Origin: Bilifractor sp002394235
Lineage (GTDB): Bacteria; Bacillota; Clostridia; Lachnospirales; Lachnospiraceae
DNA: 64,000 nt
Assembly: GCF_052118845.1 (NCBI RefSeq)
Contig: NZ_JBQKGJ010000008.1
Span: forward strand, 1 to 64,000
Direction: 5' to 3'
The translations under genes were made by a program, and so were the position numbers. How positions within the stretch are numbered: the stretch's first letter is position 1; the number at the start of each line of letters is the position of its first letter. The notes beneath the pieces are model-generated. The model had not been told where the DNA came from and did not search any database. It saw nothing but the letters and a program-made list of their open reading frames with translations. Positions 16,618-25,920 of the stretch are shown in pieces.

Positions 16618-16650
16618 CAGAACTGCAATATAATAATTTCTTATATTGCA
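16618..16650 (+). repeat. 33-bp recombination-site-like inverted repeat, right copy
   Basis: Exact reverse complement of 15249-15281. The arms are ACTGCAATATAA and TTATATTGCA plus two mismatched outer bases (CC instead of GT), around the centre TAATTTC. It lies between the outward promoter and the terminator at 16707-16745. Confidence 0.85.
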
Positions 16651-16706
16651 CCTGATTATACTTATTGTAATATTATTCAGACAACTGTCGATGATGCATT
16701 ACGAGG

Positions 16707-16745
16707 GCGCCATTGGAAACGATGTTTTCAAGGGTGCTTTTTTTC
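16707..16745 (+). terminator. Intrinsic terminator upstream of pyk
   Basis: GGCGCC-A-TTGGAAAC, loop GAT, GTTTTCAA-GGGTGC, followed by seven T. It would end transcripts from the outward promoter after about 185 nt. After an inversion it would end the recombinase mRNA instead. Confidence 0.75.
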
Positions 16746-16809
16746 GCTAACATAAGGGAACGAGGGGGAAGTTTTGTATATTGTGCATAAAGCAACGATG
16801 GATTGTTTA

Positions 16810-16818
16810 TGTTAAAAT
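16810..16818 (+). promoter_or_regulatory. Extended -10 promoter for pyk
   Basis: TG-T-TAAAAT lies after the terminator and about 140 bases before the pyk start. No convincing -35 is seen. It suggests pyk does not depend on the promoter inside the recombinase element. Confidence 0.45.
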
Positions 16819-16960
16819 AGGAATGCCTGATTGAGCCGGGTGTGCGTGTTTGGGGATGAACAAACATCATCGGTTCATCGGTCTGACATTTCAGGACAGG
16901 GATACAATAGGTGGACTGGTCAAAAAACCTGTCATTTGCTTATCTGTGAAAGGAATAAAT

Positions 16961-18388
16961 ATGCGAAAAACAAAAATTATCTGTACAATCGGACCTGCAA
17001 GTGCTTCTGAGGAAATACTTAGCCGCATGGTGAAGGCGGGTATGAATGTCGCGCGGCTTAACTTTTCTCACGGAACCCATGAAGAGCACCTGGAGAAGAT
17101 GAAGCTGATCAAGAAGGTTCGCAATAAGCTGCACCGGCCGATTGCAATTATGCTCGATACGAAGGGACCGGAATACAGGATCGGTGTATTCAAGGATCAC
17201 AAAGTCACCCTCAAGGAGGGACAGGAATTTATCTTTACGACGGAAGATCTGATCGGAGATGAAACCATTGTATCGGTCAGCTACAAGGGGTTTGCAGACG
17301 AGCTGAAACCGGGAGATAAGATCCTTGTAAATAATGGACTCGTTGTATGCATTGTCGAGAGAGTAGAGGGAACGAAGGTCTTCACAAAAGTGGAAGCTGG
17401 AGGGGTTCTCTCGGACAGAAAGAGCATGAACTTCCCCGGGAAGCTGATGAAGAATGATTTCCTCAGTGAGCAGGACAGGGAAGATCTTCTGTTCGGGATC
17501 AAGAATGATGTGGATTATATTGCCGCTTCCTTTGTATCGACAAGGGAAGATGCGCAGGAAATGAGGGATTTCCTGAACGCGAACGGTGGCCAGGATATTG
17601 ATATTATCGCAAAGATCGAGAACCGGGCCGGGGTGAATAATATCCGTGAGATCTCGGAAGTGGTTGACGGCATCATGGTTGCGAGAGGAGATCTCGGAGT
17701 GGAGATCCCGTATATGGAGGTGCCGGCTGTTCAGAAGGAGATTGCGCAGGAATGCAGACTTCTCGGGCGCCGCGTCATCATCGCAACGGAGATGCTGGAA
17801 TCAATGATCAATAATATCCGCCCGACCCGTGCCGAAATTTCCGATGTAGCGAATGCGGTATATGACGGTGCGTCCGCCATCATGCTCTCAGGTGAATCCG
17901 CGGCAGGAAAATATCCGGTGGAAGCGGTTCAGACAATGGCGCAGGTTGCAGAGTTTACGGAGCAGCATATCAACTACCGGAAACGTTTCAAGAACACGGA
18001 ATTTGTGCAGAAGAACATTCTGGACGCGATTTCGCACTCCACATGCTCCATGGCAATCGATGTAGACGCGAAATGCATCGTGGTAAGTTCAAAATCGGGA
18101 ATGACGGCGCGGATGGTCAGCCGATTCCGCTGTCCGGTACAAATCATCGGTATGACGACGTCGGAGAAGGTTTACCGCAAGCTCTCTTTGAGCTGGGGCG
18201 TCGAGCCGATTCTCTGCGAGGAATTTGAGTCGATTGATGTTCTGTTCTATCATGCAATTCGCCAGGCGGTCAATATCCTCAACCTCAAGATGGGAGACAA
18301 CATCGTTCTCACCGGCGGACCGGTCGGCGGAGGAAAAGGCGGAACAAATATGATTAAGGTGGAGACCATCCACAGAAATTATCAGTAA
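16961..18388 (+). CDS. pyk: Pyruvate kinase
   Basis: Last ATP-forming step of glycolysis (phosphoenolpyruvate to pyruvate). The 475-residue protein starts MRKTKIICTIGPAS and carries the active-site signature around IAKIEN and IMVARGDLGVEIP, then ATEMLESMI. It lacks the extra C-terminal PEP-utiliser domain of Bacillus pyruvate kinase. The frame is open from 16850, but AAAGGAA eight bases before ATG 16961 and the conserved start decide it. Directly upstream lies the predicted invertible recombinase element. Confidence 0.96.
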   Translation: MRKTKIICTIGPASASEEILSRMVKAGMNVARLNFSHGTHEEHLEKMKLIKKVRNKLHRPIAIMLDTKGPEYRIGVFKDHKVTLKEGQEFIFTTEDLIGDETIVSVSYKGFADELKPGDKILVNNGLVVCIVERVEGTKVFTKVEAGGVLSDRKSMNFPGKLMKNDFLSEQDREDLLFGIKNDVDYIAASFVSTREDAQEMRDFLNANGGQDIDIIAKIENRAGVNNIREISEVVDGIMVARGDLGVEIPYMEVPAVQKEIAQECRLLGRRVIIATEMLESMINNIRPTRAEISDVANAVYDGASAIMLSGESAAGKYPVEAVQTMAQVAEFTEQHINYRKRFKNTEFVQKNILDAISHSTCSMAIDVDAKCIVVSSKSGMTARMVSRFRCPVQIIGMTTSEKVYRKLSLSWGVEPILCEEFESIDVLFYHAIRQAVNILNLKMGDNIVLTGGPVGGGKGGTNMIKVETIHRNYQ

Positions 18389-18452
18389 TGGTACTGCAGG
18401 ATTGCAAGAGTGCGGAGCACGGACTAATTCCGTAGCTTATACAGCATGTGAC

Positions 18453-18466
18453 GCCCCGCCTGCGGG
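18453..18466. other. Short GC hairpin between pyk and the c-di-GMP gene
   Basis: CCCCGC-CT-GCGGGG, without a T-tract. The 198-base gap holds no other recognisable signal; no GEMM-like riboswitch was seen. Confidence 0.35.
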
Positions 18467-18586
18467 GCATGGGGCTGCTGAAGAAGCTCTTCGAAAACGC
18501 AGACAGACCGCCTGCCGCGAAGCGTGCGTGAGAGACAGGATGCGATTTCGAAGGTAACAGGTATGAGCATGAAAGGCGAGGACAAA

Positions 18587-21500
18587 ATGGCTGAGATGAT
18601 GCTTGATGAGAGAAGACAGTATGCTCAATATTTTAATCTTCTGCAGGGAGGCGTCTGCATGATTGCAGCCGACGGGTCGGAGCGCATCGTCTTTGCCAGC
18701 AGGCAGATGGCGCTTCTCTTCGAGTGCGAGGACGAGGAGGAGTTTCTGAAGAATTATCCTTGCTATCAATATCTGATGGATGGGAGAGATTACAAGCCTC
18801 TTCAAGAGTATGGCAATTTGCATCCGGAGCACTTTTCGGTGAATTTTCATTATCAGACGAAGAAAGGACACTTCCGTGAGGCAGAGGGAACGGGTGCTTT
18901 AAGGAATACTGCTTTCGGAAAAACCTATGTTCTGCAGATCTTCTCATCGGAGCAGATTTCAAATGACCGAAAAGTGGATGGGATAACCGAATTGCCGGGG
19001 ATGCATGATTTCTTAAATGAGGCGTTACGACGTGCGAAGGAGAGAAAAGCCATCCACAGATTAAGAGACTTCTGTCCGGTCTGCTTTGATGTTACAAATT
19101 TTAAGGAATATAACCGGCAATACGGTATTCATCAGGGAGATCTGTGCCTGAAGAAGATCGGAGACACGATCACGGAAGTTTTCCCGGGTGCTCTCGTCGG
19201 CCATCTCGCGGCGGACCGATTTGTTGCGCTGCCGTCGGAGAAGAATCTTGAGGTAAAGCTTGAACAGATCTGCGATGAAGTGAATCACTATATCAATGAT
19301 GACGGGATTCAGATAAAGGCCGGCGTCTACCGGGCGTCAGAGAACGACTCTCTGGAGGATCTGCGGAATGCGTTTGATCTGGCAAAAATGGCCTGTGACA
19401 GCATTAAGGAGGACGGCAACCGGATTGTGGCGTTTTACGAACCCTCTATGGGGGAAAGTGCTGCGAATAAGACCTATGTTCTCCGCCATTTCAATGAGGC
19501 ACTGGAAAGGCATTATATCAAGGTATATCTGCAGCCTGTGATCCGCACAATGACAGGACGGGTGAGCGGATTCGAGGCATTGGCGCGATGGGAAGACCCG
19601 GAGCTTGGGATGATATACCCGAACGTGTTTATCCCTGTTCTGGAAGAGGCCCAGCTGATCAACCGGCTCGACCGGTATATTCTGGAGCATGTTCTCTACC
19701 TCAGCCGTGACCGGATGGAGAACGGACTTCCACTGCTTCCGATATCCATGAACCTTTCCGCCTATGATTTCGAGGTGGTGAACCCGCTCGATACGATTGA
19801 GAAGCTGGTCAGCCGTTACCATGTACCGAGGAGTGTCCTCTGCTTTGAGATCACGGAACGGATCATGCTCCGCAACCGTCACAGCATGGTCAGGACGATT
19901 CAAAGGTTTCAGCAGGCAGGATATCAGATCTGGATGGATGATTTCGGAAGCGAATACTCGTCCCTGAATTCTCTTCATAATTTCCAGTTTGATGTGATCA
20001 AGATTGACATGGGATTTTTCAGTCATTTTGATGATCGAAGCCGGCAGATTATTACCTCTGTTGTAACAATGGCGAAAATGCTCGGGGTGGAGACACTGGC
20101 AGAAGGCGTGGAGACGCAGGAGCAGGTTTCCTTTCTCAAAAAAATCAACTGCGGTCGGATTCAGGGATATTATTACGGACGTCCGATGCGCTACGAGGAT
20201 AGCGTGACGTATATCCATGGCAGAGGCATGCAGATAGAGAGTCCGGAGGAAGCACATCTTCTCGACGCCGCAGAAGACATCAATATAATTTCGGATTCCC
20301 CTACTTCGCTTTTTAGCTTTGATGGGAAAAATATTGTTCTTCTGATCGAAAATGATGCGTACCGGAGGGAGCTGAGAAGTGCAGGTACGCAGAGTATGGA
20401 GGAGGCGAATGCCTACCTCAGCGATGAGGGATCTCCAGTGAGAGACAGGTTTGTCCAGCTTTTGCAGAGAGCATTGAAGTCACATGCGGAAGAGAGCATG
20501 GTGTACGCGGACAACGGCCAGTATATGAAGGTAAATGTCCGGTGGATTGCGGGAGATGCGCGGCGCTGGGTCGGGGTGGCACATATCTACAATATCAGCA
20601 ATAATGCCTCACTGCAATTTGCGAAAACCCTTGACCATACGCTGCGGAACATCTTCCAGCTGTACGAGGGATTTTATCTGATTGATCGTGGATCAGAAGA
20701 GGTGAAAATTCTCCGGTCCAGCCATCCGGAGATAAAATCTCGGGATGGCTTTTCTTCGATAACAGCGTTTGTCCGGTACTTCAGGGATGAATTGATCTAT
20801 CCGGACGACAGAGATCGTTTTCTTGCTTTTGTTCAGGCTGAGAATGCTGAGACGGAAGGTGGAAGTACAGATAAGGGGATCAGGGCAGAGATACTGCGTG
20901 TGCGGACCGCTGACGGGACATACAGGTGGGCGGTGTTTGAAGCGCTGGTGCTCTATAAGAGTAATGCAAAAAATCTTCTTCTCTGTGAGCGGGAGGATAT
21001 ATGGGAGAGGAAAAGAGATAGGGATGCTCTTCTTCCTGAATTTTGTCAGTCGTTCGGAGTGCCGGGATACGGCACAGATCCGACGGAGGAGGTGAAGGAT
21101 GGGGATCTGTTCCGGACACTCTGCGATGCATCTCCTTATGAATTCTTCTGGATGGACAGACAGAGAAAGCTTTTGGGCGCAAGCAGAGAATTTGTCAGGA
21201 GAATCGGGCTTTCCGACGAGAAGGACTATCTTGGCAAGACAGAATCAGAACTGGGATGGCATATCGATTCTGCCGCAGCGGAGCTGGAGGAGAAAAAAGT
21301 TCTGGAGATGGGCGTCAGGTCGACATCGGCCAATGAGCTGGTACTGACCGGAGGCAGACTCGACGGAATCGAGATTACCCGTGTTCCCTGGTACCATGAA
21401 AAGGAAATCGTGGGAATGATGGGAATGATCAGCGGTGATCGGGCAGAGGACAGAAAGAAGGAGGTGCGCCTGGGATTTGTCGACCGCGACACAGAGCTAT

Positions 21501-23278
21501 TGAGTTTTCGCGGCGCGATAGAAGCCGGATTGATATATGCGGATCAGTATCGGCTGAAAAAAATCGATTATACAGGACTTTTAATTGATGTTGCCGCATA
21601 TGCCGAGGCGATGCGGGAAAGCACCGAGAAGGCAAAGGTGATTCTGACCGAAATATCTGCGACACTGAAAAAACTGATGAATCCGGAATGGGCGATCGCG
21701 CGGATCGGGCTGTGCTGTTTTCTGTGCTTCTGCCGCAGGGATCATGCCGGAGATGTTGAAGAGAAGATTGACAGGGTATCCGGAATGCTTCCGACGCTTT
21801 GGAGAAAGCTCGGAATTCAGGCTGATCCCGTTCTGGCGCATGCGATTGTCTACGGGTCGGAGGTAACGAGCCTGGACGAGATGTTCATGCTGCTGATCCG
21901 GAGGATCAGCAGCACGGAGAAGGCGGCTCATGGGGAGAGCCCATATGTCGGGGATTACATTGACCTGAGACGTGAGGTGTTCGACAGCCTGACGGAACAT
22001 GTCATTGTCAGTGATCCCAGAACATACGAGCTTGTATATATGAATCGTTCTGCCCGAAGGGATTTTGGAATAAAACCGGATGGCAGCCTGAACGGGTGCC
22101 GCTGTTATGAGGTGCTGGAAGGTCAGGATGTTCCCTGCGGCGACTGTCCGAATCTGTTGCTGCGGAAGGATTGTGCGTATGAGGCATCACACCTGAACCG
22201 GAGAAGGGGAGCAAAAGTACTGATTCGTTCTGCTCTGACAACATGGGAGAACCGGACGCTGAGGCTGACGGTCGAATTTGATATCAACAAGTATCTGCAT
22301 GCAATAGCAAGGGATCACGAGCTGATCTATCAGGAGATGCGGGCAAATGAGGCAATTTCTCTTGGTATGGCGGAAGAGGATCCCGGAACAGGAATTGAGA
22401 AGACGATTGCATGTATCTCTGAAAATATGAGACCGGAGCGCTTCCTGATCTTTGAGGAACGTGATGACAATACAGTTAGTGCCACCTATGAATGGACGGC
22501 ACCCGGTGTCTTCTCTCTGAAGGAGGAACTCCAGAGCATTCCTCTCTCGGAATTGCGGGCGCTATATATGCGGTTTGCGACAGAACATGTGGTGATGGTC
22601 AGTGATATGGATGCCTTTCAGAAGGAAAATCCCGATTTTTCCATGCGAATCCATGATGTTCGGAGCTTTATCTCCGGGCAGCTGAAGATCTTGAATCAGA
22701 CAGAGGGCTTTACGATGGTTATCAATCCGGCGGCGGACACCTTCCGTAACACCAGCGTGCTGCTTTCCACGCTGACGGATTTCATAGCAATTATGATTCG
22801 AAACAGGAACAGCGTGCATCAGCTGGAGAAACAAAGCATGATTGACCAGATGACAGGTGCCGGAAACCGGAGGGCTCTTGAGCGGCAGATCCGCGAGTGG
22901 AAGGGTGACGGTCTGCTTGGAGTGATTTCCGTTGACCTGAACGGACTGAAGAACACAAACGATACGGCGGGACATCATGCCGGCGATGTGCTGATTTGCG
23001 AAACAGCCCGGGTTCTTCAGGAATGCGCAGGTGAAAAGTATGTGTTTCGCACGGGCGGGGATGAATTTATCGTTCTGACAGAAGATCTGGAGGAGAGAGA
23101 TATCAGCCTGCTGATACGGCATATGCGTGAGAATGCAGAAAATAATGGAATCAGTATGGCAATTGGGTTTGCGGCATGCCGGGGGAAGGTTACGGACTTT
23201 GACGCGCTGCTCACCAGGGCGGATTTCAATATGTATAAGGATAAGGGACACAGTTTCCGCAGAAGAAGGGATGATTGA
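18587..23278 (+). CDS. Giant PAS/GGDEF/EAL cyclic-di-GMP signalling protein
   Basis: 1563 residues, no predicted membrane segment. In order: a PAS-like N terminus (about 15-120); a degenerate GGDEF domain (about 130-290, LAADR at 208-211 in place of GGDEF); and a complete-looking EAL phosphodiesterase domain (about 300-545) with FEALARW, MNLSA, FEITER, DDFG at 451-454, IKID, AEGVE and QGYYYG. Next come several PAS regions (about 570-950), a second degenerate GGDEF-like region, a PAS with a Cys cluster (GCRCYE...PCGDCP) and a GAF-like region. The C-terminal GGDEF is intact (1490-1494) with no inhibitory RxxD just before it. It could therefore both make and break c-di-GMP. Start: GGCGAGG before ATG 18587; ATG 18563 and GTG 18524 are alternatives. 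Confidence 0.9.
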   Translation: MAEMMLDERRQYAQYFNLLQGGVCMIAADGSERIVFASRQMALLFECEDEEEFLKNYPCYQYLMDGRDYKPLQEYGNLHPEHFSVNFHYQTKKGHFREAEGTGALRNTAFGKTYVLQIFSSEQISNDRKVDGITELPGMHDFLNEALRRAKERKAIHRLRDFCPVCFDVTNFKEYNRQYGIHQGDLCLKKIGDTITEVFPGALVGHLAADRFVALPSEKNLEVKLEQICDEVNHYINDDGIQIKAGVYRASENDSLEDLRNAFDLAKMACDSIKEDGNRIVAFYEPSMGESAANKTYVLRHFNEALERHYIKVYLQPVIRTMTGRVSGFEALARWEDPELGMIYPNVFIPVLEEAQLINRLDRYILEHVLYLSRDRMENGLPLLPISMNLSAYDFEVVNPLDTIEKLVSRYHVPRSVLCFEITERIMLRNRHSMVRTIQRFQQAGYQIWMDDFGSEYSSLNSLHNFQFDVIKIDMGFFSHFDDRSRQIITSVVTMAKMLGVETLAEGVETQEQVSFLKKINCGRIQGYYYGRPMRYEDSVTYIHGRGMQIESPEEAHLLDAAEDINIISDSPTSLFSFDGKNIVLLIENDAYRRELRSAGTQSMEEANAYLSDEGSPVRDRFVQLLQRALKSHAEESMVYADNGQYMKVNVRWIAGDARRWVGVAHIYNISNNASLQFAKTLDHTLRNIFQLYEGFYLIDRGSEEVKILRSSHPEIKSRDGFSSITAFVRYFRDELIYPDDRDRFLAFVQAENAETEGGSTDKGIRAEILRVRTADGTYRWAVFEALVLYKSNAKNLLLCEREDIWERKRDRDALLPEFCQSFGVPGYGTDPTEEVKDGDLFRTLCDASPYEFFWMDRQRKLLGASREFVRRIGLSDEKDYLGKTESELGWHIDSAAAELEEKKVLEMGVRSTSANELVLTGGRLDGIEITRVPWYHEKEIVGMMGMISGDRAEDRKKEVRLGFVDRDTELLSFRGAIEAGLIYADQYRLKKIDYTGLLIDVAAYAEAMRESTEKAKVILTEISATLKKLMNPEWAIARIGLCCFLCFCRRDHAGDVEEKIDRVSGMLPTLWRKLGIQADPVLAHAIVYGSEVTSLDEMFMLLIRRISSTEKAAHGESPYVGDYIDLRREVFDSLTEHVIVSDPRTYELVYMNRSARRDFGIKPDGSLNGCRCYEVLEGQDVPCGDCPNLLLRKDCAYEASHLNRRRGAKVLIRSALTTWENRTLRLTVEFDINKYLHAIARDHELIYQEMRANEAISLGMAEEDPGTGIEKTIACISENMRPERFLIFEERDDNTVSATYEWTAPGVFSLKEELQSIPLSELRALYMRFATEHVVMVSDMDAFQKENPDFSMRIHDVRSFISGQLKILNQTEGFTMVINPAADTFRNTSVLLSTLTDFIAIMIRNRNSVHQLEKQSMIDQMTGAGNRRALERQIREWKGDGLLGVISVDLNGLKNTNDTAGHHAGDVLICETARVLQECAGEKYVFRTGGDEFIVLTEDLEERDISLLIRHMRENAENNGISMAIGFAACRGKVTDFDALLTRADFNMYKDKGHSFRRRRDD

Positions 23279-23316
23279 AGGACTGAAGGAAGTCTTATAT
23301 CCGCAGTGCGGTATAT

Positions 23317-23345
23317 TTGACACTTTTCAGCCGGTATCGTATAAT
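23317..23345 (+). promoter_or_regulatory. Promoter of the cobalamin riboswitch operon
   Basis: TTGACA (23317-23322), 17 bases, TATAAT (23340-23345), a perfect sigma-A consensus starting just before the aptamer. Confidence 0.85.
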
Positions 23346-23352
23346 CGTTGCA

Positions 23353-23570
23353 GATAATTGAAGAGGGGGCCTTTCAGTGCATCTGGTCTTCTTTGCCTGC
23401 CTGGCAGCAGGAGTGCAGAAGATCTGTATGAGAATAGAGAATCAGGTGAAATTCCTGAGCGATCCGGTCACTGTGAGCAGCGAACCATTCCGTTATGTCA
23501 TTGTGTCCTAGAGCATGAGAAGACAGGAACCGGTGCTTGAGCTGTCAGCCAGGAGAACTGCTGAGAGGTT
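23353..23570 (+). promoter_or_regulatory. Cobalamin (B12) riboswitch
   Basis: The conserved blocks appear in order: CAGGTGAAATTCCTGAGCGATCC, then GGTCACTGTGA (the GCCACTG block), then a B12 box AGCCAGGAGAACTGC near 23548. About 90 bases later an intrinsic terminator precedes the transporter genes. Coordinates are approximate; a cobalamin riboswitch covariance search would fix them. Confidence 0.82.
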
Positions 23571-23662
23571 TTGTAGATATGCTTCCGAAGAAAGCAGATT
23601 CTGATGGCTTGGGTGTTTTGCCGGATTTCCGGCGGAACCGATTAATACAGGTTATTTTTTCA

Positions 23663-23689
23663 GGACGAATGCTTCGGCATTCGTCCCTT
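23663..23689 (+). terminator. Riboswitch-linked terminator
   Basis: GGACGAATGC-TTCG-GCATTCGTCC followed by CTTTT, 40 bases before the permease start. With the upstream aptamer it forms a transcription-attenuation switch. Confidence 0.85.
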
Positions 23690-23730
23690 TTCATGTATAA
23701 GATCATTGAAGTTGAAAGGCATACTTGCGA

Positions 23731-24786
23731 ATGATGAGTGACAATGAAATCAGCAGCTATCACGCTGAGAATCTGAAAAGGAGAATGCGATACACAGCGG
23801 TCTTTGCCGTTCTGGCAGCTGCGTTTCTGATCGTGACCGTGGTCAATATCAATACCGGCAATGTCGATATTCCGATTAATAAAATTTTGAGAGCTGTTTT
23901 TCTCCGAATCGGCTCAAGGGATGATATGAATATCATCTGGAAGATCCGTCTGCCGCGGATTCTGATGGCGGCTATTCTCGGAGGAGCGCTCTCTCTGTCC
24001 GGATTTCTGCTGCAGACATTTTTTGAGAATCCAATCGCGGGTCCTTTTGTGCTCGGAATATCTTCCGGCGCAAAACTGATTGTCGCGTTTCTCATGATTC
24101 TTGTGGTGGCCAGGCACGGAGCGGTGTCCTCCTGGGCCATGATCCTTGCCGCGTTCGCGGGGTCTCTTGTGTCAACCGGCTTTATCCTGCTGGTCTCCCG
24201 GAGCGTGCGGAATATGTCGGCGTTGCTGGTTGCCGGAATCATGATCGGGTATATCTGTACTGCGCTGACGAATCTTCTCGTTACATTTGCCAGTGATTCG
24301 GATATCGCCAACCTTCACAACTGGTCTCAGGGAAGCTTCTCTGGTATGACCTGGGACAATGTCCTGGTGGGCGGAATCATCATCGGAGCTGCGTCTGTCC
24401 TGGTATTCCTGCTCGCGAAGCCGATCGGTGCCTTTCAGCTTGGTGAGGCCTACGCGCAGAGCATGGGAGTTAATGTAAAGCAGTTCCGTGTGGCCCTCAT
24501 CCTGCTGTCCAGCATCCTCTCTGCAACGGTGACGGCATTTGCCGGTCCGATTTCTTTCGTGGGAATCGCGGTGCCCTTCCTGATCAAGCGTGCGCTGAAT
24601 ACGGCAAATCCGGTCGTGGTCATCCCGGCCACTTTCCTTGGAGGCGCCGTCTTCTGCATGATCTGTGATCTGATCGCAAGGGTCGCATTTGCGCCGACTG
24701 AACTGGAAATCAGCACGGTGACCTCGATTTTCGGAGCACCGGTCGTGATCTTTATGCTGATACGGCGGCAGAAGGGAAGAAGATAA
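23731..24786 (+). CDS. FecCD/BtuC-family ABC transporter permease
   Basis: Inner-membrane subunit of a corrinoid/siderophore-type importer. 352 residues with about 9-10 hydrophobic segments; family hallmarks are LRIPRILMAAILGGALSLSG-type sequence (here IRLPRILMAA), the coupling region around NPIAGPFVLGISSGA, and GPISFVGIAVPFL. Cobalamin riboswitch control points to corrinoid uptake. Start choice is open: TTG 23725 sits five bases after AAAGG, and ATG 23731 is 11 bases after it; ATG is preferred. The ATPase gene begins on the base after its stop. Confidence 0.9.
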   Translation: MMSDNEISSYHAENLKRRMRYTAVFAVLAAAFLIVTVVNINTGNVDIPINKILRAVFLRIGSRDDMNIIWKIRLPRILMAAILGGALSLSGFLLQTFFENPIAGPFVLGISSGAKLIVAFLMILVVARHGAVSSWAMILAAFAGSLVSTGFILLVSRSVRNMSALLVAGIMIGYICTALTNLLVTFASDSDIANLHNWSQGSFSGMTWDNVLVGGIIIGAASVLVFLLAKPIGAFQLGEAYAQSMGVNVKQFRVALILLSSILSATVTAFAGPISFVGIAVPFLIKRALNTANPVVVIPATFLGGAVFCMICDLIARVAFAPTELEISTVTSIFGAPVVIFMLIRRQKGRR

Positions 24787-25920
24787 ATGGAGAAGGTACA
24801 GAGCGAGGAAAAATATTATCTCCACCTGGAGGGTCTGTCGGTCGGGTATAACGGGAAGCCGGTGATCCGCGATATTGAGATCGGAATCCGGCGCGGTGAG
24901 ATTGTTACACTGATCGGACCGAACGGCGCGGGAAAATCTACAATATTGAAAAGCATCACGAGACAGCTTTCTCTTGTGGAGGGAGAGGTTGTTTTTGATC
25001 TGAAGAATTTGTCGGATTATTCGTTCCGAGAATTGTCTTCGCGTATGGCTGTTGTTCTGACGGACCGTCTGCATCCGGAGCTTATGACCTGCCACGATGT
25101 GGTCGCGACCGGAAGATATCCATATACGGGGCGGTTGGGACGGCTGACGGAAGAGGATGAACGGAAGGTAGATGATGCGATGAAGGCGGTTCAGGCGCAG
25201 GAGATTGGCAACCGCGACTTTAACGCGATCAGTGACGGGCAGAAGCAGCGGGTGCTGCTCGCGAGGGCGATCTGCCAGGAACCGGATATCATCATCCTGG
25301 ATGAGCCGACGAGCTTCCTGGATATCAAGCATAAGCTGAAGCTTCTGTCGATTCTCCGGGATATGGCGAAGCAGAAGAATATAACAGTTGTGATGTCGCT
25401 GCATGAGATCGATCTGGCGATGAAGATTTCTGACCGGATAATCTGCGTTCACGGCGATAAGATCTTCCGGAGCGGAACGCCGGAGAGCATTTTTCACGAG
25501 GACACGATCCGTGAGCTGTATGAAATTGACAACGGCTTTTTTGATCCGATGTTCGGAAGTATCGAGCTTCCGAAGGTCGAGGGAAATCCGGAAGTACTGG
25601 TACTGTCATCCTGTGGAACGGGGATACCGGTGTACCGCAGGCTGCAGAAAGAGAAAACGCCTTTTGCGGCGGCAATCCTGTACACGAATGATGTCGACTA
25701 CCGGTTGGCGCGTCTTCTTGCTTCGCAGGTAATCACCGAAAAGCCCTTTCATGAGATTTCGGACCGCGCTGTCGCCGAGGCGCTGGAGGCGGTAAGAAAC
25801 TGCGCAAGGATCATCGATGCCGGTGTGACAATCGGTCCGGGAAACCGGAGAATGCAGGAGATTCTCGATGCGGCATATGAAAGTGGAAAATGTGTGAAGT
25901 ACAGGGCTTCAGATACATAG
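24787..25920 (+). CDS. ABC transporter ATP-binding protein with C-terminal extension
   Basis: Energises the permease encoded upstream. Walker A GPNGAGKST (44-52), a signature changed to ISDGQKQR, and Walker B IIILDEPTSFLDIKHK are present. After a normal ATPase domain (about 1-255) comes a tail of about 110 residues beginning EVLVLSSCGTGIPVYRRLQ and including IIDAGVTIGPGNRRMQE; its role is unknown to me. The 377 residues make it much longer than BtuD. The last codons (SDT-stop) are repeated five times downstream. Confidence 0.9.
   Translation: MEKVQSEEKYYLHLEGLSVGYNGKPVIRDIEIGIRRGEIVTLIGPNGAGKSTILKSITRQLSLVEGEVVFDLKNLSDYSFRELSSRMAVVLTDRLHPELMTCHDVVATGRYPYTGRLGRLTEEDERKVDDAMKAVQAQEIGNRDFNAISDGQKQRVLLARAICQEPDIIILDEPTSFLDIKHKLKLLSILRDMAKQKNITVVMSLHEIDLAMKISDRIICVHGDKIFRSGTPESIFHEDTIRELYEIDNGFFDPMFGSIELPKVEGNPEVLVLSSCGTGIPVYRRLQKEKTPFAAAILYTNDVDYRLARLLASQVITEKPFHEISDRAVAEALEAVRNCARIIDAGVTIGPGNRRMQEILDAAYESGKCVKYRASDT

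Larger units (their letters stand above)
15249..16650. mobile_element. Predicted self-encoded invertible element
   Basis: A 1402-bp segment is bounded by perfect 33-bp inverted repeats with lox-like architecture. It contains one complete tyrosine recombinase gene (minus) and one consensus promoter pointing outward (plus, toward pyk). Recombination between inverted sites would flip the segment. The alternative is a small recombinase-based transposable unit with terminal inverted repeats. There is no other cargo. Confidence 0.6.

Noticed and set aside
15249..16650. Prophage or integrative element
   Set aside because: There is an integrase but no excisionase, structural, replication or conjugation genes, no flanking tRNA, and the end repeats are inverted rather than direct as att sites would be.
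16692..16751. 19-codon open frame across the terminator upstream of pyk
   Set aside because: No ribosome binding site, and it consists largely of the terminator stem.
18389..18586. c-di-GMP riboswitch before the GGDEF/EAL gene
   Set aside because: The gap contains only a short GC hairpin; the conserved GEMM core sequence was not found.
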